From: Paenibacillus sp. FSL H8-0537
GTDB lineage: Bacteria; Bacillota; Bacilli; Paenibacillales; Paenibacillaceae
Reading direction: 5' to 3'
Length of the DNA: 64,000 bases
Assembly (NCBI RefSeq): GCF_038051995.1
Contig: NZ_CP150290.1
Location: 1,909,501 to 1,973,500 of the forward strand
The notes beneath the pieces were generated by a model, which was not told the DNA's origin, made no database searches, and was given only the letters and a program-made list of their open reading frames with translations. Every line of letters starts with the position of its first letter. Positions within the stretch are counted from its first letter, which is position 1. Both the position numbers and the translations under genes were made by a program. Shown piece after piece: positions 56,101 through 64,000 of this stretch.

Positions 56101-57396
56101 ATGGCTCAATTCGAAAAATTCGCATTACCTACTGAAGGCGACAAAATTACAATCGACAACGGTGTACTTAACGTACCTAGCAATCCAATCATTCCTTTCA
56201 TCGAAGGCGACGGCACAGGCCGCGATATCTGGCGCGCTTCGAAACGCGTGCTTGACGCAGCTGTTGCGAAAGCTTACGGCGGCGACAAAAAGATCGCTTG
56301 GTACGAAGTTTTTGCCGGCGAGAAAGCATTCAATGCATACGGCGAGTGGTTGCCAGCTGATACGCTGACAGCAATTCGTGAATATATCGTAGCCATTAAA
56401 GGTCCTTTGACTACGCCAATCGGCGGCGGTATCCGTTCCCTGAACGTAGCGCTTCGTCAAGAGCTTGACCTGTATGTATGCCTGCGTCCTGTTCGTTACT
56501 TCGACGGCGTTCCTTCCCCTGTAAAACGCCCTGAGCTGGTTGACATGGTTATTTTCCGTGAAAACACAGAGGATATTTATGCGGGTATCGAGTACCAAGA
56601 AGGTTCCGCAGAAGTGAAAAAAGTGATTAACTTCCTGCAAACTGAAATGGGCGTTAACAAAATCCGTTTCCCTGAAACTTCGGGTATCGGCATCAAGCCG
56701 GTTTCCAAAGAAGGTTCCCAGCGTCTTGCTCGCGCAGCAATTGAATATTCGCTTAAGCATGGCCGCAAGTCGCTTACACTTGTACACAAAGGCAACATCA
56801 TGAAATTCACAGAAGGAGCTTTCAAAAACTGGGGCTACGAAGTAGCTGAAACTGAGTTTGCGGAGCAAACCTTCACTTGGGGTCAATACGACCGCATTAA
56901 AGAAGCAGAAGGCACTGACGCTGCAAATGCAGCACAAGCAGCTGCTGAAGCGGCTGGCAAGCTGATCGTGAAGGACGCTATTGCGGACATCGCTTTGCAG
57001 CAAGTTCTGACTCGTCCGACTGACTTTGATGTAATCGCAACGCTGAACCTGAACGGTGACTACCTGTCCGATGCACTTGCAGCGCAAGTTGGCGGTATCG
57101 GTATCGCTCCAGGAGCTAACATCAACTACTTGACTGGACATGCTATCTTCGAAGCTACGCATGGTACAGCTCCTAAATATGCGGATAAAGATGTTGTTAA
57201 CCCAGGTTCGGTTATTCTCTCCGGCGTCATGCTGCTTGAGCACCTTGGCTGGCAGGAAGCGGCTGACCTGATCTACAAAGGTCTGGAAGCATCGATCAAC
57301 AACAAAACCGTTACTTATGACTTTGCCCGCCTGATGGATGGCGCTAAAGAAGTGAAATGCTCCGAGTTCGCTGACGAGGTTATTAACAACTTTTAG
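56101..57396 (+). CDS. icd: Isocitrate dehydrogenase (NADP-type)
   Basis: A 431-residue enzyme converting isocitrate to 2-oxoglutarate with CO2 release. Visible features are [37 protein letters not shown], the phosphorylatable-serine region around [35 protein letters not shown] and the cofactor-binding [13 protein letters not shown]. The Lys and Tyr spacing in the last segment suggests NADP, as in Bacillus. AAAGGAGG precedes the ATG. Codon use is that of a highly expressed gene, which leaves a 435-codon antisense frame open by chance. Confidence 0.96.
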   Translation: MAQFEKFALPTEGDKITIDNGVLNVPSNPIIPFIEGDGTGRDIWRASKRVLDAAVAKAYGGDKKIAWYEVFAGEKAFNAYGEWLPADTLTAIREYIVAIKGPLTTPIGGGIRSLNVALRQELDLYVCLRPVRYFDGVPSPVKRPELVDMVIFRENTEDIYAGIEYQEGSAEVKKVINFLQTEMGVNKIRFPETSGIGIKPVSKEGSQRLARAAIEYSLKHGRKSLTLVHKGNIMKFTEGAFKNWGYEVAETEFAEQTFTWGQYDRIKEAEGTDAANAAQAAAEAAGKLIVKDAIADIALQQVLTRPTDFDVIATLNLNGDYLSDALAAQVGGIGIAPGANINYLTGHAIFEATHGTAPKYADKDVVNPGSVILSGVMLLEHLGWQEAADLIYKGLEASINNKTVTYDFARLMDGAKEVKCSEFADEVINNF

Positions 57397-57425
57397 AGCC
57401 AACAATATTTGGAGGTAATGAGACA

Positions 57426-58367
57426 ATGGCAATCAAACGCAGAAAAATTACAGTTGTCGGAGCAGGCTTCACAGGTGCTACAACTGCCCTGATGGCAGCA
57501 CAAAAAGAGCTTGGCGACGTTGTGCTCGTCGATATTCCGCAATTGGAAAACCCGACTAAGGGCAAAGCGCTTGACATGCTTGAATCGACACCCGTACAAG
57601 GCCTTGATGTTAACATTATCGGAACTTCTGACTATGCAGATACGAAAGATTCCGATGTCGTTATTATTACAGCGGGCATTGCCCGTAAACCCGGCATGAG
57701 CCGTGACGATCTTGTTAACACAAACGCAGGTATTGTGAAATCCGTTTGTGAGAACGTAAAGGCAACAAGCCCTAACGCTTATGTCATTATTCTTAGCAAC
57801 CCGGTTGATGCTATGACTTACGTTGCTTACCAAGCGCTTGGTTTCCCTAAAAACCGCGTTATCGGCCAATCCGGCGTACTTGACACTGCTCGTTACTGCA
57901 CCTTTATTGCGCAAGAGCTTAACGTTTCCGTGGAGGATGTTCGCGGGTTCGTGCTCGGCGGTCATGGCGACGATATGGTTCCACTTGTTCGTTATTCCAA
58001 TGCTGGCGGCATTCCAATCGAAAAGCTGATCTCTGCTGAGCGAATTGAAGCTATCGTACAGCGCGCTCGCGTTGGTGGCGGCGAAATCGTTAATTTGCTT
58101 GGCAACGGCAGCGCTTATTATGCGCCTGCTGCAGCGCTTGTGCAAATGACAGAAGCGATTTTGAAGGACAAAAAACGCATTATTCCAGTTATCGCTTACC
58201 TTGAAGGCGAATATGGCTATGACGATCTGTTCATGGGTGTACCCGCTGTAATTGGCGGCGATGGCATTGAGAAGGTGCTGGAGCTTGATTTGACGGCTGA
58301 CGAAAAGGCTGCGCTTGATCAATCGGCGCAATCGGTGAGAACGGTCATCCAAATCGTGTCTGCTTAA
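57426..58367 (+). CDS. mdh: Malate dehydrogenase
   Basis: A 313-residue NAD-dependent lactate-dehydrogenase-like malate dehydrogenase. It has [18 protein letters not shown] (Rossmann loop), [33 protein letters not shown] (substrate Arg loop), [21 protein letters not shown] and the catalytic His in [17 protein letters not shown] lies before ATG 57426. It is the last gene of citZ-icd-mdh, followed by a hairpin terminator. In Bacillus phoP-phoR follow; here recQ does. Confidence 0.96.
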   Translation: MAIKRRKITVVGAGFTGATTALMAAQKELGDVVLVDIPQLENPTKGKALDMLESTPVQGLDVNIIGTSDYADTKDSDVVIITAGIARKPGMSRDDLVNTNAGIVKSVCENVKATSPNAYVIILSNPVDAMTYVAYQALGFPKNRVIGQSGVLDTARYCTFIAQELNVSVEDVRGFVLGGHGDDMVPLVRYSNAGGIPIEKLISAERIEAIVQRARVGGGEIVNLLGNGSAYYAPAAALVQMTEAILKDKKRIIPVIAYLEGEYGYDDLFMGVPAVIGGDGIEKVLELDLTADEKAALDQSAQSVRTVIQIVSA

Positions 58368-58417
58368 TTGATTTAGCCAAAGCAAGCTGGCTTTTATAAA
58401 AGATTTGGTACGGGAGG

Positions 58418-58446
58418 ACCCTGACACTTTGCTGGCAGGGTTTTTC
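58418..58446 (+). terminator. Terminator of citZ-icd-mdh
   Basis: ACCCTG (58418-58423) pairs with CAGGGT (58436-58441), followed by TTTTT. Confidence 0.75.
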
Positions 58447-58551
58447 CGTTTGAAATATAACCATTTATAAGCTTCACACCTATTAATCGGCTTTTATTGG
58501 TAAATGGTCTATTGTATAGGATGCTTATCGTAAAAAGGGAGGGAAAGAAGC

Positions 58552-60759
58552 ATGCTGGAGCAAGCTAGAGCCGAGCTGAAACGGGTGTACGGCTATGACT
58601 CGTTTCGACCTGGACAGGAAGCCATTATTCAAGGAATACTGGAAGGCCGGGATACGCTTGCCATTCTCCCGACTGGCGGAGGCAAGTCCGTCTGTTACCA
58701 AATACCTTCCTTGCTGATGAATGGAACGACGCTTGTTGTTTCTCCGCTCATATCGCTTATGAAGGATCAGGTCGATGCGCTGAACAGACTCGGCATTCCA
58801 GCGGCTTTTCTGAACAGCTCGCTTGGGGCTGTTGAATATCGCGAAGTGCTGCGGAGCGCGTTCAGAGGCGATTACAAGCTGCTGTATGTGGCACCAGAGC
58901 GGCTTGATGCGCCGATGTTCAGCTCGCTTAGCGAGCAGATGGAAATTCCAATGATCGCCATTGACGAGGCGCACTGTGTTTCACAGTGGGGTCATGATTT
59001 CCGCCCAAGCTATCGCCAGCTCGCAGGCTGGATTGGACAACTGGCTAATCGTCCTTTAGTTGCAGGCTTTACCGCAACGGCAACGGATGAGGTGGCACGG
59101 GATGTATCGGTTATGCTGGGCATGCGTGATCCAAATATTTTTGTCAGCGGCTTTGCAAGGCCGAATTTATCGCTGTCGGTCATTAGCGGTGCGGACAAGA
59201 AGAAGTTTTTGCAAAAGTTTATTTCCGAGCGCGAGGAGCAGTCGGGCATTATTTATACGGCTACGCGCAAAGAAGCCGAGTCCGTACATGACCAGCTCGT
59301 ACGCAAAGGCATTGCCGCAGGCAAATACCACGGCGGGCTACCCGACGAGGAGCGGGCTACGACGCAGGAGCGCTTCCGTTTTGATGAGCTGCGCGTCATG
59401 GTCGCAACGAATGCGTTTGGCATGGGCATCGACAAGCCTAACGTGCGTTATGTGCTTCACTGGCAAATGCCAGGCGACGTTGAGTCGTATTATCAGGAGG
59501 CGGGCCGGGCTGGACGCGACGGCGAGGAAAGTGAATGCATTTTGCTGTTCGAGCCTCAGGATGTGCAGGTGCAGCGGTTTTTGGTCGAGCAGGGTGTCGG
59601 CGATACAGAACGGAAGTCGATTCAGCTGTCCAAGCTGAATACGATGATGAACTACAGCCGGACACATCGCTGCCTGCAGCAGTTTATCGTCGATTATTTT
59701 GGCGAGAAGAATGTGGAGCCGTGCGGAAAATGCGGCAACTGCCTCGATAAAAGCGAGCTCGTTGATCGTACGTCGGAAGCGCAGAAGGCCCTTTCCTGCG
59801 TTGGCAGAATGCGCGGGCGGTTTGGCGTGACGATGGCAGCCAAAGTGCTTAAAGGCTCACGCGACAAACGGCTGCTCGAGTTCAGGCTGGATGAGCTCAC
59901 GACATATGGGCTGCTCAGCAGCTGGCCGGAGAAGGAAATTACAGATTGGCTGTATTGGCTTGTAGCCGAAGGCTATTTGCGGATGAGCGATGGGCAATAT
60001 CCGACCGTCTCGCTTACGACGAATGCTCTGCCTGTTCTCGAAGGCAAGGAGACGGTCATGCAGCGTCTGCGGACAACGGTGAAGCGTCGGGATTCGGGGC
60101 AGGGCGGAATGGCTTCGCCGCTGTTCGATGCGCTGAAGCAGTGGCGCAAGGAGACGGCAGCCCGCGAAAATGTGCCGCCGTTTATGCTGTTTTTTGATGC
60201 AACACTCAAGGAATTGGCCGATGCAAGGCCGCTCACGGAAGATGAGCTGCTGCAAACGAAAGGGATTGGTGCAGCCAAGGCGCGGAAGTATGGCGCGGAG
60301 GTGCTGGCTATTATAGGCGAGCATGCAGGCAAGCCTAATGAAGCAGCTGGTCGTGCAGCAGGCGGATCCGCTTCCTATGGCTCCGGACAAGCGTCTGGTG
60401 GCGGTCCATCTAGGACGACTTCCGCAGAGTCGCCTGGCAAGGCGGCGAGCGATGAAACGCCTAGCCATGTGCTGTCTCTAGAGCTGTTTAATGAAGGCAA
60501 ATCGCCGCAGGACATTTCCGCAGAGCGCGGCCTCAGCCGGGTAACGGTGGAAGGGCATATTATCCGCTGTGCGGAGGAGGGCTATGAGTTGGACTTTAGC
60601 CGTATTATTCCTGCCCATCGCGAAGAGGAGATTGTAGCAGCTATTATGGAGCTGAGTCCCGAGAAGCTGCGTCCGATTAAAGATGCGCTGCCGGATGATG
60701 TCGATTATTTTGCGATCCATGCCGTTATTTTTAAATATGGCCTGAAGGCAGAGGATTGA
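58552..60759 (+). CDS. recQ: ATP-dependent DNA helicase RecQ
   Basis: A 735-residue 3'-5' helicase for recombination repair. Walker A is PTGGGKS (about residues 40-46), the DEAH box AIDEAHCVSQWGHDFRP is near 142, motif VI is YYQEAGRAGRDG, and a zinc-binding CGKCGNC follows. An HRDC domain lies near 530-590. After a Gly/Ala/Ser-rich linker (about 595-640), a helix-turn-helix domain (LFNEGKSPQDISAERGLSRVTVEGHI, broken here for reading) closes the protein. That extended C-terminus is common in Bacillales RecQ. GGGAGGG precedes the ATG. No SOS box was seen. Confidence 0.94.
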   Translation: MLEQARAELKRVYGYDSFRPGQEAIIQGILEGRDTLAILPTGGGKSVCYQIPSLLMNGTTLVVSPLISLMKDQVDALNRLGIPAAFLNSSLGAVEYREVLRSAFRGDYKLLYVAPERLDAPMFSSLSEQMEIPMIAIDEAHCVSQWGHDFRPSYRQLAGWIGQLANRPLVAGFTATATDEVARDVSVMLGMRDPNIFVSGFARPNLSLSVISGADKKKFLQKFISEREEQSGIIYTATRKEAESVHDQLVRKGIAAGKYHGGLPDEERATTQERFRFDELRVMVATNAFGMGIDKPNVRYVLHWQMPGDVESYYQEAGRAGRDGEESECILLFEPQDVQVQRFLVEQGVGDTERKSIQLSKLNTMMNYSRTHRCLQQFIVDYFGEKNVEPCGKCGNCLDKSELVDRTSEAQKALSCVGRMRGRFGVTMAAKVLKGSRDKRLLEFRLDELTTYGLLSSWPEKEITDWLYWLVAEGYLRMSDGQYPTVSLTTNALPVLEGKETVMQRLRTTVKRRDSGQGGMASPLFDALKQWRKETAARENVPPFMLFFDATLKELADARPLTEDELLQTKGIGAAKARKYGAEVLAIIGEHAGKPNEAAGRAAGGSASYGSGQASGGGPSRTTSAESPGKAASDETPSHVLSLELFNEGKSPQDISAERGLSRVTVEGHIIRCAEEGYELDFSRIIPAHREEEIVAAIMELSPEKLRPIKDALPDDVDYFAIHAVIFKYGLKAED

Positions 60760-60809
60760 GCGGAAGATCACTTTTTAACGAATAAAGCGAATCGCTTAAT
60801 GGAAGTTCT

Positions 60810-60838
60810 TTGTATTTGATAGGTTCATTTAGTATACT
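60810..60838 (+). promoter_or_regulatory. Promoter of the structured RNA region after recQ
   Basis: TTGTAT (60810-60815), 17-base spacer, TATACT (60833-60838). It would start transcription at about 60845. Confidence 0.6.
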
Positions 60839-60844
60839 GTGTTT

Positions 60845-60982
60845 AGTAGAAAAACGGTGCAAGTGCAGCGCTGGCGGGCACTCTTCGCAATGCAACCATG
60901 AAGCTTACGCGACTTGCGTAAGCTTTGCCATGCGAGAATTAGGTCTATGCTTGCCAAGCGCATGCTGCCCCGCAATATTTTT
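60845..60982 (+). ncRNA. Rod-like structured RNA candidate downstream of recQ
   Basis: Nested pairings fold 60855-60972 into one long rod. CGGTGCA (60855) pairs with TGCCCCG (60966), and GCGCT with AGCGC. GGCGGGCA (60873) pairs with TGCTTGCC (60948), using two G-U pairs. An asymmetric internal loop follows, then TCGCA...TGCAA with TTTGC...TGCGA, and a perfect apical stem AAGCTTACGC/GCGTAAGCTT. AATATTTTTT follows the base. It may be a 6S-like RNA, another small RNA, or the attenuating leader of the gene at 60998. In B. subtilis, as I recall, the 6S-type RNA gene bsrB lies next to the recQ-like gene yocI, but this rod is shorter than usual 6S RNA. Confidence 0.5.
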
Positions 60983-60997
60983 TAGGAGGAAAGCTGA

Positions 60998-61429
60998 ATG
61001 TATGACGTAATGGTTTTGCTGCATTTATTGGGTGCAGGGGGGATGGGTTTTTATATCGTGCTTCCGATTATGATTGGCCGCGCATCGAAGCTTGCTGGAG
61101 TAGGACAGGAGGGTCTCGCTGAGGGTCTGCTTTCGGCAAATCGGATCGCGCAATATTTTCTCATTGTCCAGCTGCTGACAGGCGGATACATGATGTCGAA
61201 AGGCGATTATGCGGTTATTTGGATGATTATTGTAACGCTTTTGTTTTTGGGGATTGCCGCACTCGGAGGTATTATTACAAAGCCGCTGAAGCGAATTGTG
61301 TCCTCTATTCGTGAAGGTCAAAGCGCTTCCGCACATATCGGCAAAGCTCGCATCATGAGCCTTATCGTGCTGGTGCTGTATGTGGTTGTCATTTATTTTA
61401 TGCGTTATCCAATTATGACTACCATGTAG
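60998..61429 (+). CDS. Four-segment membrane protein (DUF2269-like)
   Basis: A 143-residue integral membrane protein with hydrophobic segments near residues 4-28, 46-65, 72-95 and 117-137, starting MYDVMVLLHLLGAGGMGFYI. The HLLGAGG turn and four-segment layout recall DUF2269-type proteins of unknown function. AGGAGG lies eight bases before ATG 60998. The leader contains the rod-like RNA and its T-run, so expression may depend on read-through. There is no signal peptide other than the first membrane segment. Confidence 0.65.
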   Translation: MYDVMVLLHLLGAGGMGFYIVLPIMIGRASKLAGVGQEGLAEGLLSANRIAQYFLIVQLLTGGYMMSKGDYAVIWMIIVTLLFLGIAALGGIITKPLKRIVSSIREGQSASAHIGKARIMSLIVLVLYVVVIYFMRYPIMTTM

Positions 61430-61509
61430 AAAGTCGGCAAGTGAATACAATGTTTGTTTGACTATGGAAGGAAAGTAAGCTCAAATCAACGTTGCAGGGG
61501 GCGGAGAAT

Positions 61510-62466
61510 GTGGGACAAGCATCACCAGACATCATTACATTCGGAGAATCGATGGCGCTATTTATGCCGCAGGAGCATAAGGCGATTGAAAGGGCGACTA
61601 CACTAGAGCAGGGCTTCGGCGGTGCAGAAAGCAATGTCGCCATTGGTCTTTCACGCTTAGGCAGCTCGGTAGGCTGGTTCGGCGCACTTGGTAATGATCC
61701 TTTCGGCCGGATTATATTGAAAACGCTTCGCGGTGAAGGAGTAGATGTAACCCGCGTTAGGCTGAGTGATGAAGCACCGACAGGTATGATGTTCCGCGAG
61801 ACGGTAGCTGGCCGTATGGCAGTGCATTATTACCGCAAGCATTCCGCTGCCAGCCGAATGGAGCCTGAGCATCTTGATGAGGCGTATATTCAGGGAGCGA
61901 AGCTGCTGCATGTAACAGGAATTACAGCGGCGCTTAGCGATAGCTGCCGCCGGACCGTACGCAGAGCCATCGACATTGCGAAGGATGCGGGTGTCAAAGT
62001 AAGCTTTGATCCCAATTTGCGGTTGAAGCTTTGGTCGATCGAGGAAGCGCGGGAAGTGCTGCTGCCATTCGCTGCGGATGCAGATTATTTTTTGCCGGGC
62101 TGGGATGAGCTGATGCTGCTGTACAGCACAGATAGCTACGAAGCGGTGAAGCAAAAGCTGCTTGAGCTGGATGCGGTGACGATCATTAAAGGCAAAGATG
62201 ATGCGACAATTGTGCTGGAGGGCAGCGAGGAGACGGCTGTTCCTTTCTATAAGGCGGAGAAGGTCATTGATACGGTCGGAGCGGGCGATGGTTTTTGCGC
62301 TGGCTTTTTGGCTGGCATTATGAAGGGCATGACGCCTGTTGAAGCTGTAAAGCTTGCCAGCATCAATGGCTCACTCGTCGTTCAAATGCGTGGAGATTGG
62401 GAGGCGCTTCCAGAATGGAGCGTTGTCGAGCAGCGAATGAGCGATAAAGCGTGGGTGGAGCGTTAA
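61510..62466 (+). CDS. kdgK: Sugar kinase of the PfkB family, probable 2-dehydro-3-deoxygluconokinase
   Basis: This 318-residue ribokinase-fold enzyme has FGESMALFMPQ at the start, GFGGAESNVAIGLSRLG, GALGNDPFGR, FDPNLRLKLW and the C-terminal anion-hole motif DTVGAGDGFCAGFLAG with the catalytic Asp. These residues and FDPNLR fit KdgK, which phosphorylates 2-keto-3-deoxygluconate from pectin or glucuronate breakdown, but fructokinase-type substrates cannot be ruled out. I start at GTG 61510 (AGGGGG eight bases upstream); a TTG at 61492 overlaps that site. The DeoR regulator starts two bases after its stop. Confidence 0.78.
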   Translation: MGQASPDIITFGESMALFMPQEHKAIERATTLEQGFGGAESNVAIGLSRLGSSVGWFGALGNDPFGRIILKTLRGEGVDVTRVRLSDEAPTGMMFRETVAGRMAVHYYRKHSAASRMEPEHLDEAYIQGAKLLHVTGITAALSDSCRRTVRRAIDIAKDAGVKVSFDPNLRLKLWSIEEAREVLLPFAADADYFLPGWDELMLLYSTDSYEAVKQKLLELDAVTIIKGKDDATIVLEGSEETAVPFYKAEKVIDTVGAGDGFCAGFLAGIMKGMTPVEAVKLASINGSLVVQMRGDWEALPEWSVVEQRMSDKAWVER

Positions 62467-62468
62467 TT

Positions 62469-63266
62469 ATGGCAGAACCGAATGTTCCGTCGTCTAAAGG
62501 ACAGCGCCGCCGCGAGGCGATTTTGCAGCTGCTTAAGCAGCAGGGGCGCGTTACGATTTCCGAGATTGTGGAGCAATTCGATTGTTCGGAGGCGACCGCA
62601 AGAAGAGACTTAGAGCAAATGGAGGCCAGCTATCCGATAATTCGGACGATTGGCGGGGCGATGTATGACGGGCTCAGCGTCGTACGTGATATGGGTTTTT
62701 CGGAAAAGCAGGATATTTCGTACCTCGAAAAAGAGAGAATTGCCGCGAAGGCGGTATCGCTTATTCAGGAGGGCGATGTCATCGGCCTGTCCGGCGGCAC
62801 GACCAATTATTTGATCGCTAAGCAGCTTAAGCTCAGAAGCGGTATTACCGTCGTAACGAATGCGGTCAATATTGCGATGGAGCTGGCGGGAAGCCCAATC
62901 CAGGTCGTTGTAACGGGCGGCATTATGCGCCATAACAGCTTTGAGCTTTGCGGGCCGCTGGGAGAAGGCATGGTCGAGCATTTGAATATTGGCAAAATGT
63001 TCATTGGCGTCGATGGCGTATCGGCAGGCGGGGGCATTACTACTTATTCGGAACAGGAAGCACAAATTGCCAAAGCGTTAATCAGACGCTCCACCCAGAC
63101 GTATGCCGTATTCGATCAGACGAAGGTTGGCAAAATGTCACTATTCTCGATTTCGCCGCTTGCAGCGCTGCAGGCTTTCATTACAGACCAGCCGATTGAA
63201 GGCGAGCTTAAGTCAGCGGCACAGCAGCTGAATATTGACGTTTATGTAGCAGATACGAATGGTTAG
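62469..63266 (+). CDS. DeoR/GlpR-family transcriptional regulator
   Basis: A 265-residue regulator with an N-terminal DeoR helix-turn-helix (residues 8-60: RREAILQLLKQQGRVTIS, FDCSEATARRDLEQME, RTIGGAM) and a C-terminal sugar-phosphate-sensing domain (ISGG-like IGLSGGTTNYLIAKQL, VVTNAVNIAMEL, MFIGVDGVSAGGG). It starts two bases after kdgK with GGTGGAG upstream, so it probably senses a sugar phosphate of that pathway and controls the pair or a wider regulon. No operator repeat was recognised upstream of kdgK. Confidence 0.85.
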   Translation: MAEPNVPSSKGQRRREAILQLLKQQGRVTISEIVEQFDCSEATARRDLEQMEASYPIIRTIGGAMYDGLSVVRDMGFSEKQDISYLEKERIAAKAVSLIQEGDVIGLSGGTTNYLIAKQLKLRSGITVVTNAVNIAMELAGSPIQVVVTGGIMRHNSFELCGPLGEGMVEHLNIGKMFIGVDGVSAGGGITTYSEQEAQIAKALIRRSTQTYAVFDQTKVGKMSLFSISPLAALQAFITDQPIEGELKSAAQQLNIDVYVADTNG

Positions 63267-63270
63267 CAGG

Positions 63271-63314
63271 GGAGGCAGCGGGAGCTGGAAAGGTGGCTCC
63301 TGCTGCCTCCTTTT
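63271..63314 (+). terminator. Terminator after the kdgK-DeoR pair
   Basis: GGAGGCAGCGGGAGC (63271-63285) and GCTCCTGCTGCCTCC (63296-63310) form a 15-base stem with one mismatch, followed by TTTTG. Confidence 0.9.
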
Positions 63315-63373
63315 GCATGAATTAGCCTGCCCCATGTAAGGGTGGCATTGTAACGATTAGCTTTCGTTTAGTA

Positions 63374-63402
63374 TTGACAATAAATAAACGATCGTTTATT
63401 GT
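63374..63402 (+). promoter_or_regulatory. tetR promoter with an 18-base palindromic operator in its spacer
   Basis: TTGACA (63374-63379) and TATTGT (63397-63402) are 17 bases apart. AATAAACGATCGTTTATT (63383-63400), a perfect palindrome, occupies the spacer and part of the -10 box. This is typical of a self-repressing TetR operator. Confidence 0.75.
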
Positions 63403-63408
63403 TGACGC

Positions 63409-63981
63409 ATGAGACTAAGAGATGAAAATAAAATCGAATTAATTTTTGAAGCTACGATTCAGTTGATTAATGAAATTGGCATTTCGGAAACGTCGATTTC
63501 TAAAATCGCCAAACGGGCGAATGTGTCTGCGGCTACGATTTACATTTATTTTGAGAATAAGGAGGATATGCTCGGCAAGACGTATTTAAAAGCGAAGAAA
63601 ATAATGAGCGATAAGCTGTTTAATGGGGTCGACCATTCCGCACCGATTCAGCAGCTCTTTGATCTGTACATTCGCAATTTTATCCAGTTTATACAGGAGC
63701 ACAAATCCTATTTTTTGTTTATGGAACAAATCTCAAACTCTCCATTGCTGCAAAATTGGTGCCTGGAAGAAACCGCGGCGCTTTATTTACCTATATATGA
63801 GTTTTTTGAGAGTGGCAAGCAGCAGCAGCTGTTCAAGGATGTAGATAATGATATGCTTATTACTTACTCTATTTTGCCGATAGCTGAACTGGCTAAAGAG
63901 CAGTTTAAAGGTGATTTTGAGTTTACGCCTGAAAAGCTGGATATAGCGATTAAAATGAGCTGGGACGCTATAAAGAGATAA
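63409..63981 (+). CDS. TetR-family regulator, apparently leaderless
   Basis: A 190-residue repressor with the TetR DNA-binding domain at residues 6-52 (IFEATIQLINEIGISETS, ISKIAKRANVSAATIYIYF, ENKEDML) and a helical ligand or dimer domain after it. No ribosome site precedes ATG 63409. The -10 box ends at 63402, so transcription should start at or within a base or two of the ATG. Later Met codons would remove the DNA-binding part. The palindrome in the promoter suggests autorepression. Its wider targets probably lie beyond the window. The ligand is unknown; such regulators often control efflux or lipid genes. Confidence 0.85.
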   Translation: MRLRDENKIELIFEATIQLINEIGISETSISKIAKRANVSAATIYIYFENKEDMLGKTYLKAKKIMSDKLFNGVDHSAPIQQLFDLYIRNFIQFIQEHKSYFLFMEQISNSPLLQNWCLEETAALYLPIYEFFESGKQQQLFKDVDNDMLITYSILPIAELAKEQFKGDFEFTPEKLDIAIKMSWDAIKR

Positions 63982-64000
63982 GTTTTTTGACGCTATATAA

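Noticed and set aside
56125..58427. Long antisense frames opposite icd and mdh
   Set aside because: Same cause; no ribosome sites or promoters, and the sense genes are certain.

Overview
The window looks like the chromosome of a Paenibacillus-type endospore-forming Firmicute. The signs are strong AGGAGG-type ribosome sites, a sufCDSUB cluster, the sporulation genes ytrH and ytrI beside dnaE, a yheA gene next to YheC/YheD spore-coat genes, and a TCA block (citZ-icd-mdh) close to accD-accA-pyk and fxsA as in Bacillus. No rRNA or tRNA gene, prophage or CRISPR array was recognised.

Layout. 1-1300: the end of an acidic Pro/Thr/Glu-rich protein cut by the window edge, then about 900 bases of gene-free repeat-bearing DNA. 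1.3-14.3 kb: mtaD, sbcDC, two small membrane proteins, a PAS-GGDEF-EAL c-di-GMP enzyme, a yunC homologue, and the methionine-salvage pair mtnK-mtnA. 14.4-19.7 kb: the complete SUF iron-sulfur operon. 19.7-25.8 kb: two HD-GYP proteins around a fused MoaD-MoaE gene and a yunD-like phosphoesterase, then a YfkAB radical SAM protein. 25.9-28.0 kb: a gene-poor island with three short tandem-repeat arrays, a decayed reading frame and an IS1595-type protein. 28.0-36.4 kb: a HAD phosphatase, five tandem ATP-grasp YheC/YheD paralogues with an embedded acetyltransferase, and yheA. 36.4-49 kb: regulators, ytoI, ytpI, ytrI, ytrH, dnaE, a PgpA-like gene, accD-accA and pyk. 49-58.4 kb: a thioesterase, fxsA, convergent ppk1 and ppx, then citZ-icd-mdh. 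58.5-64 kb: recQ, a structured non-coding RNA candidate, a membrane protein, a kdgK-DeoR pair and an apparently leaderless TetR gene.

The most unusual structure is non-coding. A 20-base motif, TTATCCCCTTAGCTCAGAAA, occurs five times. Inverted pairs of it bracket two segments (571-1151 and 26025-27936), and these hold all four 7-8 bp tandem arrays I found. The larger segment also carries an IS1595-like gene that keeps an open frame but shows no recognisable DDE triad. Its promoter overlaps a LexA-like dyad. Separately, a two-hairpin element of about 100 bases occurs three times between 47 and 54 kb, with inverted copies on both sides of pyk.

Other points of interest are the five-gene ATP-grasp cluster, a MoaD Gly-Gly buried inside a fusion protein, a Pho-box-like repeat before ppk1, a CcpC-like site before citZ, a rod-like RNA after recQ, and a palindrome filling the tetR promoter spacer. 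All assignments come from reading the sequence and from knowledge of the families; no search or folding program was run.
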